Assembly: GCA_046329535.1 (NCBI GenBank)
Contig: JAXLUN010000004.1
Location: 1-64,000 of the forward strand
Reading direction: 5' to 3'
Length of the DNA stretch: 64,000 nt
Source of the DNA: Bog-950 sp046329535
GTDB taxonomy: Bacteria; Bacteroidota; Bacteroidia; Chitinophagales; LD1
This document shows, piece after piece, positions 41,968 to 48,783 of the stretch (the stretch's first letter is position 1; each line of letters starts with the position of its first letter). The notes below the pieces were generated by a model, which ran no database searches, was not told the DNA's origin, and saw only the letters and a list, made by a program, of their open reading frames with translations. The position numbers and the translations under genes were made by a program.

Positions 41968-42810
41968 ATGAGCAGTGAAATTTCAGTGGCTGGTAATATG
42001 GAAACTATCCGCACCATCTTTCGTCAGGTGCAGGATACTTTTTCCGGCTCTGCCGATATGGCTCTGCTGCATAGTTTCGAAGAAGATTTTCGCGGCATTG
42101 CGTACGAAGCGGCCTCTATGGGCTTAGCCTTAGCCGATTTAAAAGCAGGGGAGGAGCTGCGCAACTGGAATCACTTTTTCCAAACGCAGGGCAGCGGGTA
42201 TGGCATACAAATTCACATTGGTTTGGGCTGGGCACTGGCGCAGGAACAGACAGACCCGTCTCCTTTTCTGCCGCCACTGCAACCTATGCTTCGCTATCGG
42301 GTACTGGATGGTTACGGCTATTACGAAGGCACTTTCAGAAAGCGAAAAAGTGTGTTGAGCCAGCAGGGTTTAAATTTACCCGATGCCACCGCCACCAGCG
42401 CTTACTATCAGGGCCTGGGCCGAAGTTTATGGTATACCTGCGGGGCTAAAGCCGAAGAGGTTAAACAGGCGATAGATAAGTTTCAGGCAGAAAGGCAAAG
42501 AGATTTATGGCGGGGCGCGGGTATTGCGGTGGCTTATGTGGGCGGTGCTCCGGAGCCCCTGCTGCTATCGGTTTTAACTGCCGCGCATACTTACCACGCT
42601 GCTTTAAAAGCCGGTGCCCTTATGGCTTTGGTAAGCCGCGAGCAGGCTGGTTTTATTATGCCCGATACCGCCCTGTGCTGTAAAACATGGACCGGAAAAA
42701 CCGCCACCGACTTGCTCTCTATAAACCGGCAACTGCTAAGCGAAATACCCCTCAATGCCCCTAATGCTTATGCTTGGTGGATTGAAAAATTGGAGGGGTG
42801 TTTGGGTTAG
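41968..42810 (+). CDS. DUF1702 family protein
   Basis: A 280-residue cytoplasmic protein resembling the DUF1702 family, of unknown biochemistry, known from enediyne and other polyketide loci. Family-like features are FEEDFRGIAYEAASMGLALAD near the start, the central IQIHIGLGWALAQE and RYRVLDGYGYYEGTFRKRK region with a DGYG motif, and GLGRSLWYTCGA. No membrane segments. It is on the same strand as darA and the flavoenzyme but lies behind a terminator, and it is the last recognisable gene before the accessory island. Its presence beside DarA/DarB suggests a role in pigment assembly or modification, but that is context only. Confidence 0.72.
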   Translation: MSSEISVAGNMETIRTIFRQVQDTFSGSADMALLHSFEEDFRGIAYEAASMGLALADLKAGEELRNWNHFFQTQGSGYGIQIHIGLGWALAQEQTDPSPFLPPLQPMLRYRVLDGYGYYEGTFRKRKSVLSQQGLNLPDATATSAYYQGLGRSLWYTCGAKAEEVKQAIDKFQAERQRDLWRGAGIAVAYVGGAPEPLLLSVLTAAHTYHAALKAGALMALVSREQAGFIMPDTALCCKTWTGKTATDLLSINRQLLSEIPLNAPNAYAWWIEKLEGCLG

Positions 42811-42900
42811 TAAGCTGATGTTTATTGCCTGCCTAGGCTACACTGGGTACTGAGGCGGAGACCCTGCGCAGCCAAAAAAAATGAACTTGGATTGAATTGG

Positions 42901-43341
42901 TTATTTTGGTGGCTCAGTATTGTCGGAGCCAGTGCCAGTCGACAACTCCTTTGTAGCTTTTAGAAAAAGCTCTACCTGTTCCTCTGGAACCTCTCCGTTC
43001 CTATAAGCAATATCATAGACAAGAGTTTTAAAATGCTCTATATTAACCGAGCATTTCGTGTATAGGATTGAAAGCTCCAACATTGAGAATGACTTGTTTA
43101 CCTCTAAGGTAAGTGGCAGTTCTCCTCCTCTTACGAACATCACAAACTCTTTGCTTATGGTGTCCTTCTTAGTAACCATTACATCTAAATATTCATAGTC
43201 CTCAATAGCCTTTGCCAAGAGAAGGGATGACTTGAAAATATCTTTATGTATATAATCATTTATATAACCCTCTAATGAGCATCTTATATATGACGTTTCA
43301 AGCAAGGTATAGACAGCTCGGTAGCTAATCACCATATACAT
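42901..43341 (-). CDS. Unrecognised 146-residue protein, second of a coupled pair
   Basis: I do not recognise this protein. It has no signal peptide; the N-terminal third (MYMVISYRAVYTLLETSYIRC, then DIFKSSLLLAKAIEDY) is helical, the middle has VMFVRGGELPLTLEVNKS, and the C-terminus KATKELSTGTGSDNTEPP is disordered. Its ATG directly follows the TAA of the upstream gene with no spacer (TAA then ATG), so translation is coupled and the two products probably interact. Composition is AT-rich compared with the pigment genes just before it, in line with an acquired segment. A two-gene, small, coupled cassette of this shape can be a toxin-antitoxin or phage-type module, but no motif supports that. 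Confidence 0.6.
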   Translation of the reverse strand: MYMVISYRAVYTLLETSYIRCSLEGYINDYIHKDIFKSSLLLAKAIEDYEYLDVMVTKKDTISKEFVMFVRGGELPLTLEVNKSFSMLELSILYTKCSVNIEHFKTLVYDIAYRNGEVPEEQVELFLKATKELSTGTGSDNTEPPK

Positions 43342-43644
43342 TTAGGCGGCTACCGTCAAGTATTCAATATTGATTTTAGGAGTCTTAAACTCCCTTATAT
43401 TAGAGTCTAAATCACCCCCATTCATCTCCTTAACCATATCTGCATAAAATATTAAGTTGCGTAGGGCATAAGAGGCTTTAATTGCCTCTGTAAATCTTCT
43501 TTCTGCCTCTTCTTTATTTGCATCTGTAATAATAGCACCACCGGATCCTTCCGAATATATGGTATAGTTACCATTATATTTTATAATCCGAGCGGTTATG
43601 TTTATCTTCCTTGATTCAATATGTTCTTCATTTGGTAAATTCAT
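43342..43644 (-). CDS. Unrecognised 100-residue protein, first of a coupled pair, faintly HicB-like
   Basis: A 100-residue protein. The stretch IIKYNGNYTIYSEGSGGAIITDANKEEAERRFTEAIK follows the strand-strand-turn-helix layout of HicB antitoxins (a partial RNase H-like fold whose loop is followed by an EEA helix), but there is no C-terminal HTH/RHH domain and the similarity is weak. The gene stops directly at the start of the 146-residue gene, so both are one unit. A matching TAnnTTTG element lies 85 bases upstream. If it is an antitoxin-like protein, the partner is not HicA (which is about 60 residues). Confidence 0.55.
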   Translation of the reverse strand: MNLPNEEHIESRKINITARIIKYNGNYTIYSEGSGGAIITDANKEEAERRFTEAIKASYALRNLIFYADMVKEMNGGDLDSNIREFKTPKINIEYLTVAA

Positions 43645-43728
43645 GGCGATTTTATTTTACGATTTTTATTTACAATTCTAATTCAAATTCCTTACAAATC
43701 TTTTACGATTTAATTGCCTTTTTTGATT

Positions 43729-43736
43729 CAAATTTA
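43729..43736 (-). promoter_or_regulatory. Candidate -7 element upstream of the 43342-43644 gene
   Basis: On the minus strand the bases read TAAATTTG, an exact TAnnTTTG match. A TTG lies upstream but at 25 bases, longer than the usual 19-21, so only the -7 part is convincing. The start codon is 85 bases downstream in an AT-rich leader. Confidence 0.4.
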
Positions 43737-43744
43737 TTCCGTTT

Positions 43745-43933
43745 TGTTTCCGTTTTGTTTTCAAATCTACATATGTTTTTCATAATGCAAACATTTAGCC
43801 CAAACATTTATATCTTTATGTTAAATTATAATAGCAATTTACACATTAATTACACAACCAAATCCAATATGGATTCTACTACAAATTTTACTAACTAATT
43901 CATTAACAACTTCACTTTCATAAATTCTTTTAA
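43745..43933. other. AT-rich intergenic stretch, no supported gene
   Basis: Very AT-rich, with TTTTACGATTT and TTCCGTTTTG words repeated just upstream. Apparent plus-strand frames here are phenylalanine-, asparagine- and isoleucine-rich and look non-coding. It probably holds the promoters of the divergent transcripts. Confidence 0.5.
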
Positions 43934-44125
43934 GTGTCTTTAGGGATACATACCAACGTTTCTTTCGATGAACATAACCTGAAGTTTTTAAGAGACAACA
44001 ACGTTAAAGAAGCTTTTCTAAGGGAACTCGAAGGAGAATCCGGTTATTTAATTATTATACTACCTAGTATAGATAAGGATGAGTTACGTATGAGCATAAA
44101 GTATGTAACGTACTGTATTGCTTAG
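43934..44125 (+). CDS. Possible small protein or gene remnant, GTG start
   Basis: A 63-residue frame starting with GTG at 43934. Unlike most short frames here its composition is protein-like (FDEHNLKFLRDNNVKEAFLREL, then SGYLIIILPSIDKDELRMS). No family is recognised and there is no clear promoter. It ends at the first copy of a 40-bp direct repeat. It could be a real small cytoplasmic protein or the end of a decayed gene; I lean only slightly toward coding. Confidence 0.35.
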   Translation: MSLGIHTNVSFDEHNLKFLRDNNVKEAFLRELEGESGYLIIILPSIDKDELRMSIKYVTYCIA

Positions 44126-44447
44126 CCCCCCGCAGGCTCTCCCCATCGGCACCCTGCCCGGACGAAGACGATTGTTAGTTGCGATTGAAACTTGCTTAAA
44201 ACTTTACGCTTCTAATTTCGCGGTAGATAATGAGTATGGTTAGCAAGGCAAAAAAGATAACCATGCCGGGCTTGTTAGTCCATTCTTCATAAGCTAAGTA
44301 GGCGAAAGCAACAACGGCCAACAGTATTATAAAATAAGAATAGTATTTCATGATTGAAACGGAAGATAGAATTAATATGGTTTATGCAACAGCAGGCGTG
44401 TATTCCGCCCCCGCAGGCTCTCCCCCTCCGCACCCTGCCCGAACGAA
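44126..44447. repeat. Pair of 40-bp GC-rich direct repeats around a small membrane-protein gene
   Basis: Copies at 44126-44165 and 44407-44447. Both read CCCCGCAGGCTCTCCCC, a few variable bases, then CACCCTGCCCG and ACGAA; GCAGG can pair with CCTGC in each. They contrast with the AT-rich surroundings and bracket the gene at 44196-44351, so they may mark an inserted unit. Confidence 0.7.
44196..44351 (-). CDS. Small membrane protein, 51 residues
   Basis: A short gene starting ATG at 44351 and ending TAA at 44196. The protein has two hydrophobic helices: YSYFIILLAVVAFAYLAY (about 4-21) and GMVIFFALLTILIIY (about 29-43), joined by EEWTNKP and closed by a basic tail REIRSVKF. This is a normal two-helix small inner membrane protein with the positive tail inside. 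It lies between the two 40-bp direct repeats. No family is recognised. The regular charge and hydrophobicity pattern argue for coding despite the length. Confidence 0.6.
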   Translation of the reverse strand: MKYYSYFIILLAVVAFAYLAYEEWTNKPGMVIFFALLTILIIYREIRSVKF

Positions 44448-44448
44448 A

Positions 44449-44871
44449 TCAAGCACTCACTTTCTTTTTTCGCCCACCGGGTTTGGCGGTTTTAATAACT
44501 ACCTGCAAGCCCCACATATTTATCTCTTCGGGGTTTTCGGTGTAAAGGGCTTTGAAAAAGGCTTTTATTTTACATGCCATGTAGTAAACCGTGCCGCGGG
44601 TGGTGCTGCTTTGGCCGGCACCTAAGCCCAGCAGGGCGCGGCTTTCGCCCATCAGACTTTCGGCCTCGGCATAAAGTTTTTTGGCCTTTTCGCGCTTGTC
44701 GCGGGCGGCCGATACTTTGGCGGCAAACTCGGTCATGTTTACCATATCGCCATCGGCCAGAGGGCTGGCGGGGCCTAAGGTGTTGTTGTATTCAACTATG
44801 TTTTCGCAACTGGTTAAAAACTTGTCGGGGCTGTTTATATCCAGCTTAATGATAGTGTTTCTGCGGCTCAT
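44449..44871 (-). CDS. Unnamed Bacteroidota domain family, single-domain member
   Basis: A 140-residue protein from ATG 44871 (MSRRNTIIKLDINSPDKFL). The frame is open 29 codons further upstream but that part is hydrophobic and not shared with the paralogue. It is one copy of a mostly helical domain that occurs twice in the neighbouring gene at 45275. Shared points are GxASPL near the N-terminus, a charged helix, GLGAGQSS then GTVYYM, and the end motif NPEEINMWGLQVVI. The tail GGRKKKVSA is basic. Function is not known; no enzyme motif or export signal. The 21-bp array at 44958-45125 lies 86 bases upstream and probably overlaps its control region. Confidence 0.75.
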   Translation of the reverse strand: MSRRNTIIKLDINSPDKFLTSCENIVEYNNTLGPASPLADGDMVNMTEFAAKVSAARDKREKAKKLYAEAESLMGESRALLGLGAGQSSTTRGTVYYMACKIKAFFKALYTENPEEINMWGLQVVIKTAKPGGRKKKVSA

Positions 44872-44957
44872 AAAACTACGTGTTGGTTTGTTGAGAAATT
44901 GAAAAACCGTGACTAAAGTAGCTAAAAAACATAAATATTTAAGAAATATTGTTGTCA

Positions 44958-45125
44958 ATGTTTAAGACATATACAACAAGATATTATACATGGATGATTA
45001 TGTATAAAACATTCACAAGAACGTATTAAACATTTACAACAATGTATAATACACGGTTAAGAATTTATTAAACATTGATAACAATGTATAGAACATTCAC
45101 AAGAATGTATGATACATATTTTTAT
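44958..45125. repeat. Third 21-bp-period tandem array, 8 units
   Basis: Units begin at 44958, 44979, 45000, 45021, 45042, 45063, 45084 and 45105; the better ones follow ATGTATAAAACATTCACAAGA. There are no indels. In-frame stops (for example TAA in the fourth and sixth units) exclude coding in the obvious frame. The unit contains the half-palindrome ATGTAT/ATACAT. It fills the gap between the terminator of the two-domain gene and the single-domain gene. Confidence 0.9.
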
Positions 45126-45221
45126 ATTTTACATACTTTATGCACCATTTTAGCCAATTATGGCATTTTTTTAAAGGTATTGGCTGCTTTTTGAGGGTTT
45201 AGCGGCAAACATAGCTAAAAC

Positions 45222-45247
45222 AAAAAAGCCGATGCTTTCGCATCGGC
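45222..45247 (-). terminator. Intrinsic terminator of the two-domain gene
   Basis: Arms GCCGATGC (45228-45235) and GCATCGGC (45240-45247) around a 4-base loop, followed on the minus strand by six Ts. It lies 27 bases after the gene stop. Confidence 0.88.
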
Positions 45248-45274
45248 CTTAACACCTAAAATACATTTAAAAAA

Positions 45275-46081
45275 TTACCCCACTGGCGGTGTTGGGTTAT
45301 CGTCATTACCGGGCATGGCGCTTTCGGTTACCACTACATCAAAGCCCCACTCGCTCAGCGCTTCGGGGTTGTTGCTGTATACAGCCAGTAATAAATCGCG
45401 AATAGAGCAAATCAGGTAATAAGCGGTACCTACTGTTTCGCTGCTTTGGCCGGGGGCATAGCCCAGCATGTTCAGCGCCTCACCGTGTTTAGATTCTTTT
45501 AAATCGCTTTCAATTTTAGCCTGCTTATAATCAATACCGGCCTGCGTGGTGTTAGTGGCATAGGCTACCATATCAATTTTGCTGCTCAGCGGACTATTGA
45601 TACCCTCCGCGGTATTTTTTTCAACAATAGCCTCGGCCAGGGTAATAAAATCGGCCGGGCTGCCCACCGGTATTTCAATGCGCACGGTGCGCTTGCCTTC
45701 GGTTTGGTCTACCACTACGTTAAAGCCCCACAGCTCCAGTTCTTCGGGGTTTTCGCGGAACTTCACCATCAGTATGTCGCGAATGCGCAGGGTTTCGGTG
45801 TAAATAGTGCCATCACTTTTTTTGTTCTGAGCCTGAGCCAGACCCAACAGGCGCATAGCATTGCCATGCAGGGTGAGCGATTTTCGGTCGGCCTTATCAG
45901 CCTCTTTGCGCAGCGCCTTGATGGTGCTTAGCCCGTTGGCTATTTCCGCAAAACTAAAATCGTTGTTAATAGGGCTGTTAGCGCCCATTGTTGTGTTTCT
46001 GTCAATAATTCTTCCCACCAACTCAATCGTCCCGTCCGGGTCGCCAATGGGGAGGTTGACTGTTACATCTTGTCTTGCCAT
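45275..46081 (-). CDS. Unnamed Bacteroidota domain family, tandem two-domain member
   Basis: A 268-residue protein made of two diverged copies of the domain seen singly at 44449. Copy 1 (about 1-135) has GANSPINNDFSF, LLGLAQAQ, SDGTIYTETLRIRDILM and NPEELELWGFNVVVDQ. Copy 2 (about 140-255) has GINSPLSSKIDM, MLGYAPGQSSETVGTAYYLICSIRDLLLAVY and NPEALSEWGFDVVVTE. The end is a disordered PGNDDNPTPPVG. No signal peptide, membrane span or catalytic pattern is visible. Conserved pieces are NSP(I/L), GxAxGQ, GTxYY, IRD and NPExLxxWGFxVVV. It is monocistronic and ends in its own terminator. I know of no function; paired single and double forms side by side suggest recent duplication. Confidence 0.78.
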   Translation of the reverse strand: MARQDVTVNLPIGDPDGTIELVGRIIDRNTTMGANSPINNDFSFAEIANGLSTIKALRKEADKADRKSLTLHGNAMRLLGLAQAQNKKSDGTIYTETLRIRDILMVKFRENPEELELWGFNVVVDQTEGKRTVRIEIPVGSPADFITLAEAIVEKNTAEGINSPLSSKIDMVAYATNTTQAGIDYKQAKIESDLKESKHGEALNMLGYAPGQSSETVGTAYYLICSIRDLLLAVYSNNPEALSEWGFDVVVTESAMPGNDDNPTPPVG

Positions 46082-46326
46082 TTTGTTTTGTTTTAGGTTA
46101 AATAATTAATTTACAGCAAAGCTATTTTGCCAAAAAGGCATTGTCAAGTGTTTTTTGCGATTTTTTTTTGTGTGGGGGCTGGGGGCTTCAGGCCAATTAT
46201 TAAACCCTATATTAGTGGGGTGAAAGATTTGAAAAACAGGAGGGGTATAAGGTGTGCAGGGGCTCGAGGTGGAGATGATTTGGGGACGAAGGTAGTAGTA
46301 AGCGTAAATAAAAAATACTTAAGAAT

Positions 46327-46998
46327 ATGACAAAGAAGATAAAACAATACAGTGAAAGAATTATTCAACTGATTGAGTTAGCTGATGGGACACTTGCAAC
46401 AAAACAGACTAGCTCAAAAGGCCTGAGTACTTGGGTAAATTCAGAACTTTTTTTTGAGTTTAGGACTTCATCTCTATCATTTATACTAAACTTATATGGA
46501 GATAACCATCCATTTTACAAAGAGTTCGACAAAATTGTTGTTAGAGCAGATCCATATAACACCGAACACGGTCGCGGTATTTTAAAATCAATAAGAACTG
46601 AGATTGATAATGGTTGGTTAAATTCATTGAAAGGACTTATTTCAGCTGAAATATTTTCTGACTTCTTGGAAATGGCTGACCATTTGTTAAAAGAGAACTA
46701 TAAAGACCCAGCAGCTGTAATGATTGGTAGTGTTTTAGAAGAACACCTAAGACAACTCTGTTTCAAGAACGAAATTCCGACAGAAGACCTCAAATCAGGA
46801 AAACCTAAGAAGGCAGACCTTCTAAACTCCGAATTAGCAAGTGCAGGTGTTTACAATAAACTAGATCATAAGAATGTAACAGCTTGGTTAGGCCTTAGAA
46901 ATAAAGCGGCTCATGGAAAATATGCTGATTATAACCAACAACAAGTTGAATTTATGATGCAGACAGTTACCGAGTTTATGACAAGAAATAATGTATAA
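46327..46998 (+). CDS. HEPN-like domain protein
   Basis: A 223-residue soluble protein. The C-terminal part is a HEPN-like helical domain: AAVMIGSVLEEHLRQLC, then LRNKAAHGKYADYNQQQVEFMMQTV with Arg191 and His196 in the RxxxxH spacing typical of HEPN ribonucleases. The N-terminal 110 residues (LFFEFRTSSLSFILNLYG, GILKSIRTEIDNGWLNSLKGL) are helical. Similar full-length proteins are spread in diverse bacteria, often in genomic islands and near defence genes; RNase activity is not proven for them. It uses AT-rich codons unlike the genes on either side of the island. Its stop codon lies in the hairpin at 46995-47032. Confidence 0.72.
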   Translation: MTKKIKQYSERIIQLIELADGTLATKQTSSKGLSTWVNSELFFEFRTSSLSFILNLYGDNHPFYKEFDKIVVRADPYNTEHGRGILKSIRTEIDNGWLNSLKGLISAEIFSDFLEMADHLLKENYKDPAAVMIGSVLEEHLRQLCFKNEIPTEDLKSGKPKKADLLNSELASAGVYNKLDHKNVTAWLGLRNKAAHGKYADYNQQQVEFMMQTVTEFMTRNNV

Positions 46999-47032
46999 CA
47001 GCAAGAAAGGCTACTCGCCTTTTTGCCGTTAT
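46995..47032 (+). repeat. Long imperfect hairpin containing the HEPN-like gene stop codon
   Basis: ATAACAGCAAGAAAGGC (46995-47011) pairs with GCCTTTTTGCCGTTAT (47017-47032), with one bulged base and one mismatch. The outer bases are TAAC and GTTA, and the gene's TAA is at 46996-46998. It may be a terminator, but no T-run follows, so a different role is possible. Confidence 0.6.
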
Positions 47033-47084
47033 CACCAATAAATAACCTAAGCGCATTGGGGGCAAAACAAAACCAAAATCACAG

Positions 47085-47501
47085 ATGATGACAGATAGCA
47101 AATTCATAATGTTTTTTAGAAATGACATTAATCAAGAACTATTGGTTGGCACCGACACAAGAATTGATATTATTCACGAGGTTGAGGTGTTCAACAACTT
47201 AAATAATCTTGAAGGCATTGATTTTTTTAAGGAATGGAAAATACTTTTTGAAAGTATAACCAAACTTTGGCAACAGGATTTAGAAAATGGCTTACCATTC
47301 TTTAAAATGGAATCAACCTTATTGGACAAACTTGCATTCTACCTTGACTTTGTTGCACAGTTTTTCCTTTACAACGGTTCAGAAGTTGACAATGATTATC
47401 TTAAATGCGTTGATGATTTTTTTCAGCAACATAAAATTCAGAGAGGCGAAAAGGAAAGCACTGAACTGTTTGTCAAAGCATTTAGAGCTACTAATCATTA
47501 A
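47085..47501 (+). CDS. Unrecognised 138-residue protein
   Basis: A 138-residue protein I do not recognise. It has an acidic, aromatic-rich composition (FFKEWKILFESITKLWQQDLENG, KLAFYLDFVAQFFLYNG, DFFQQHKIQRGEKESTELFVKAF) and looks all-helical. No signal peptide. It follows the HEPN-like gene on the same strand at 86 bases with the hairpin in between, so it may be independently expressed. Codon use is AT-rich like its neighbours. After the stop is a GC-rich dyad (GTAGC and GCTAC words at 47507-47530). Confidence 0.55.
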   Translation: MMTDSKFIMFFRNDINQELLVGTDTRIDIIHEVEVFNNLNNLEGIDFFKEWKILFESITKLWQQDLENGLPFFKMESTLLDKLAFYLDFVAQFFLYNGSEVDNDYLKCVDDFFQQHKIQRGEKESTELFVKAFRATNH

Positions 47502-47646
47502 TGCAGTAGCCCCGCTAGCGCTACGCTACCTGCCCCTACGTAAGTTAAACGTTAACCATGCGCAGGTTATTCACAAAGCTGAAAGACCTTTAAGGTGGTA
47601 AACCCTTTTCTATAGCTTTTACACAGAAGGTAATCATGTAAACTAT

Positions 47647-47889
47647 TTAGTCTATTGTATACTGTTCGTGTACCTTTTGGATATCATAAATGTCCTTACT
47701 TATATTCTCAAAGTTGTAAGTCAACATTGTTCTACCATTAGTACTATAGTGCTTATAGAAAAATCTGCTAGCTTCTTGAATAGTTGGTGTTATTTCTGCT
47801 TTCATTTTAATATAGTGACTAACATTCTTAGGGGGATGTGGTATTAAAGATCCTTCCTTGAAAGACAGACGTAGGATATAATATTTCAT
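47647..47889 (-). CDS. Unrecognised 80-residue protein
   Basis: An 80-residue protein with no recognised family. It starts MKYYILRLSFKEGSLIPHPP, and contains two tyrosine-rich helices (ISKDIYDIQKVHEQYTID at the end). No export signal. It is AT-rich and alone on the minus strand within the island. About 95 bases upstream of its start, at 47969-48010, are two adjacent hairpins (GCAC-taacc-GTGC and TGGGTCTT-N11-AAGACCCA) that may be control elements for it or for the lipoprotein gene on the other strand. Confidence 0.45.
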   Translation of the reverse strand: MKYYILRLSFKEGSLIPHPPKNVSHYIKMKAEITPTIQEASRFFYKHYSTNGRTMLTYNFENISKDIYDIQKVHEQYTID

Positions 47890-48091
47890 GTTTTAATTTT
47901 TTGATGTTATTTAACCCATGTTTTTAGAACCTAAACAAATAAGTAAAAATAATTACAAAGAACCTTAAGCACTAACCGTGCAATGGGTCTTCGCAAAACC
48001 AAAAGACCCAGCGGATGACAATTTTACAGTTATAAATGCTTAGACTTATCGTTATTCGTAATGTACACTAATATTGATACAAATTAAGCTC

Positions 48092-48670
48092 ATGATGAAA
48101 ATTTACATAGTTCTTATATTGATAGCTACTGTTTCCAGTGGATGCACTGTAAATAATCAAAATTCACTACCAAACGTTACTTATTTAAATGTAGAACAGA
48201 CTTTCCAAAACACAATCACACAGTCCTATGACATAAATAATGACGGCCAGCAAGACTGGGGTTTTGAAATGTCAGGCTCGTGCGTAAACATACGTTTCTG
48301 TAATACTACTTGTAACTATGCTTACGTGCAATATATGGATACAAACCAACTAGTTAAACCCCTAACTGCTGGTACGCCTATAAATAGTCAATCCGTTTTT
48401 TCATACACTTTACTAAGTCCATCGGCAGAAGGCAATATATATAGAGGCTCCTCCTGGTGTGGGGTTGGCTCCGTCCCGACTAGTGGGAATCGGCATTTAG
48501 CAGGTGCAGGCGATTTTTATATCGGGCTACGGTCGCAAAATCCTACAATGACAAATACTTATTACTTATGGGTAAGAGTAAACGTCAGTGCCGACTTTAA
48601 AACGTTTATTGTTAGGGATATGGCCATTAATACCACCAATGGTGGATCTATTAGCGCAGGTCAGCATTAA
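48092..48670 (+). CDS. Secreted lipoprotein of unknown function
   Basis: A 192-residue exported protein. I chose ATG 48092 (MMKIYIVLILIATVSSGC), where VSSGC is a good lipobox, so Cys18 is probably lipidated; a TTG six codons upstream is less likely. The mature part is asparagine- and threonine-rich with beta-strand character: the N-terminus has NDGQQDWGFEMSGSCVNIRFC, and the end shows NTYYLWVRVNVSADFKTFIVRDMAI. A cysteine-bearing FCNTTC motif might form a disulfide. No family recognised. It is convergent with gyrB across a strong terminator and is the last gene of the accessory island. Confidence 0.75.
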   Translation: MMKIYIVLILIATVSSGCTVNNQNSLPNVTYLNVEQTFQNTITQSYDINNDGQQDWGFEMSGSCVNIRFCNTTCNYAYVQYMDTNQLVKPLTAGTPINSQSVFSYTLLSPSAEGNIYRGSSWCGVGSVPTSGNRHLAGAGDFYIGLRSQNPTMTNTYYLWVRVNVSADFKTFIVRDMAINTTNGGSISAGQH

Positions 48671-48730
48671 GGCCCCTTCGCCTTTGTTAGTGTAATCACC
48701 CCCAGCGGCAATAAGCCTTAAGCTACCCCA

Positions 48731-48768
48731 ACAAAAAAGCCGCTCCATTTCGGGAGCGGCTTTTTTGT
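48731..48768. terminator. Bidirectional intrinsic terminator
   Basis: Arms ACAAAAAAGCCGCTCC (48731-48746) and GGAGCGGCTTTTTTGT (48753-48768) with a 6-base loop; it serves the lipoprotein gene (plus) and gyrB (minus, 16 bases after its stop). Confidence 0.92.
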
Positions 48769-48783
48769 TTTATACCTGTTAGC

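Noticed and set aside
43611..43898. 95-codon plus-strand frame
   Set aside because: Composition (Phe, Asn, Ile, Tyr) reflects AT-rich DNA, and it starts within the opposite-strand gene.
3624..45125. CRISPR arrays at the 21-bp repeats
   Set aside because: Units are head to tail without spacers, degenerate throughout, and no cas genes are present.
46995..47560. Integron attC sites (TAAC...GTTA hairpin after the HEPN-like gene, dyad after the next gene)
   Set aside because: The hairpin is too short and too regular, outer boxes do not fit the consensus, the second site does not match, genes are in both directions and no integrase is seen.
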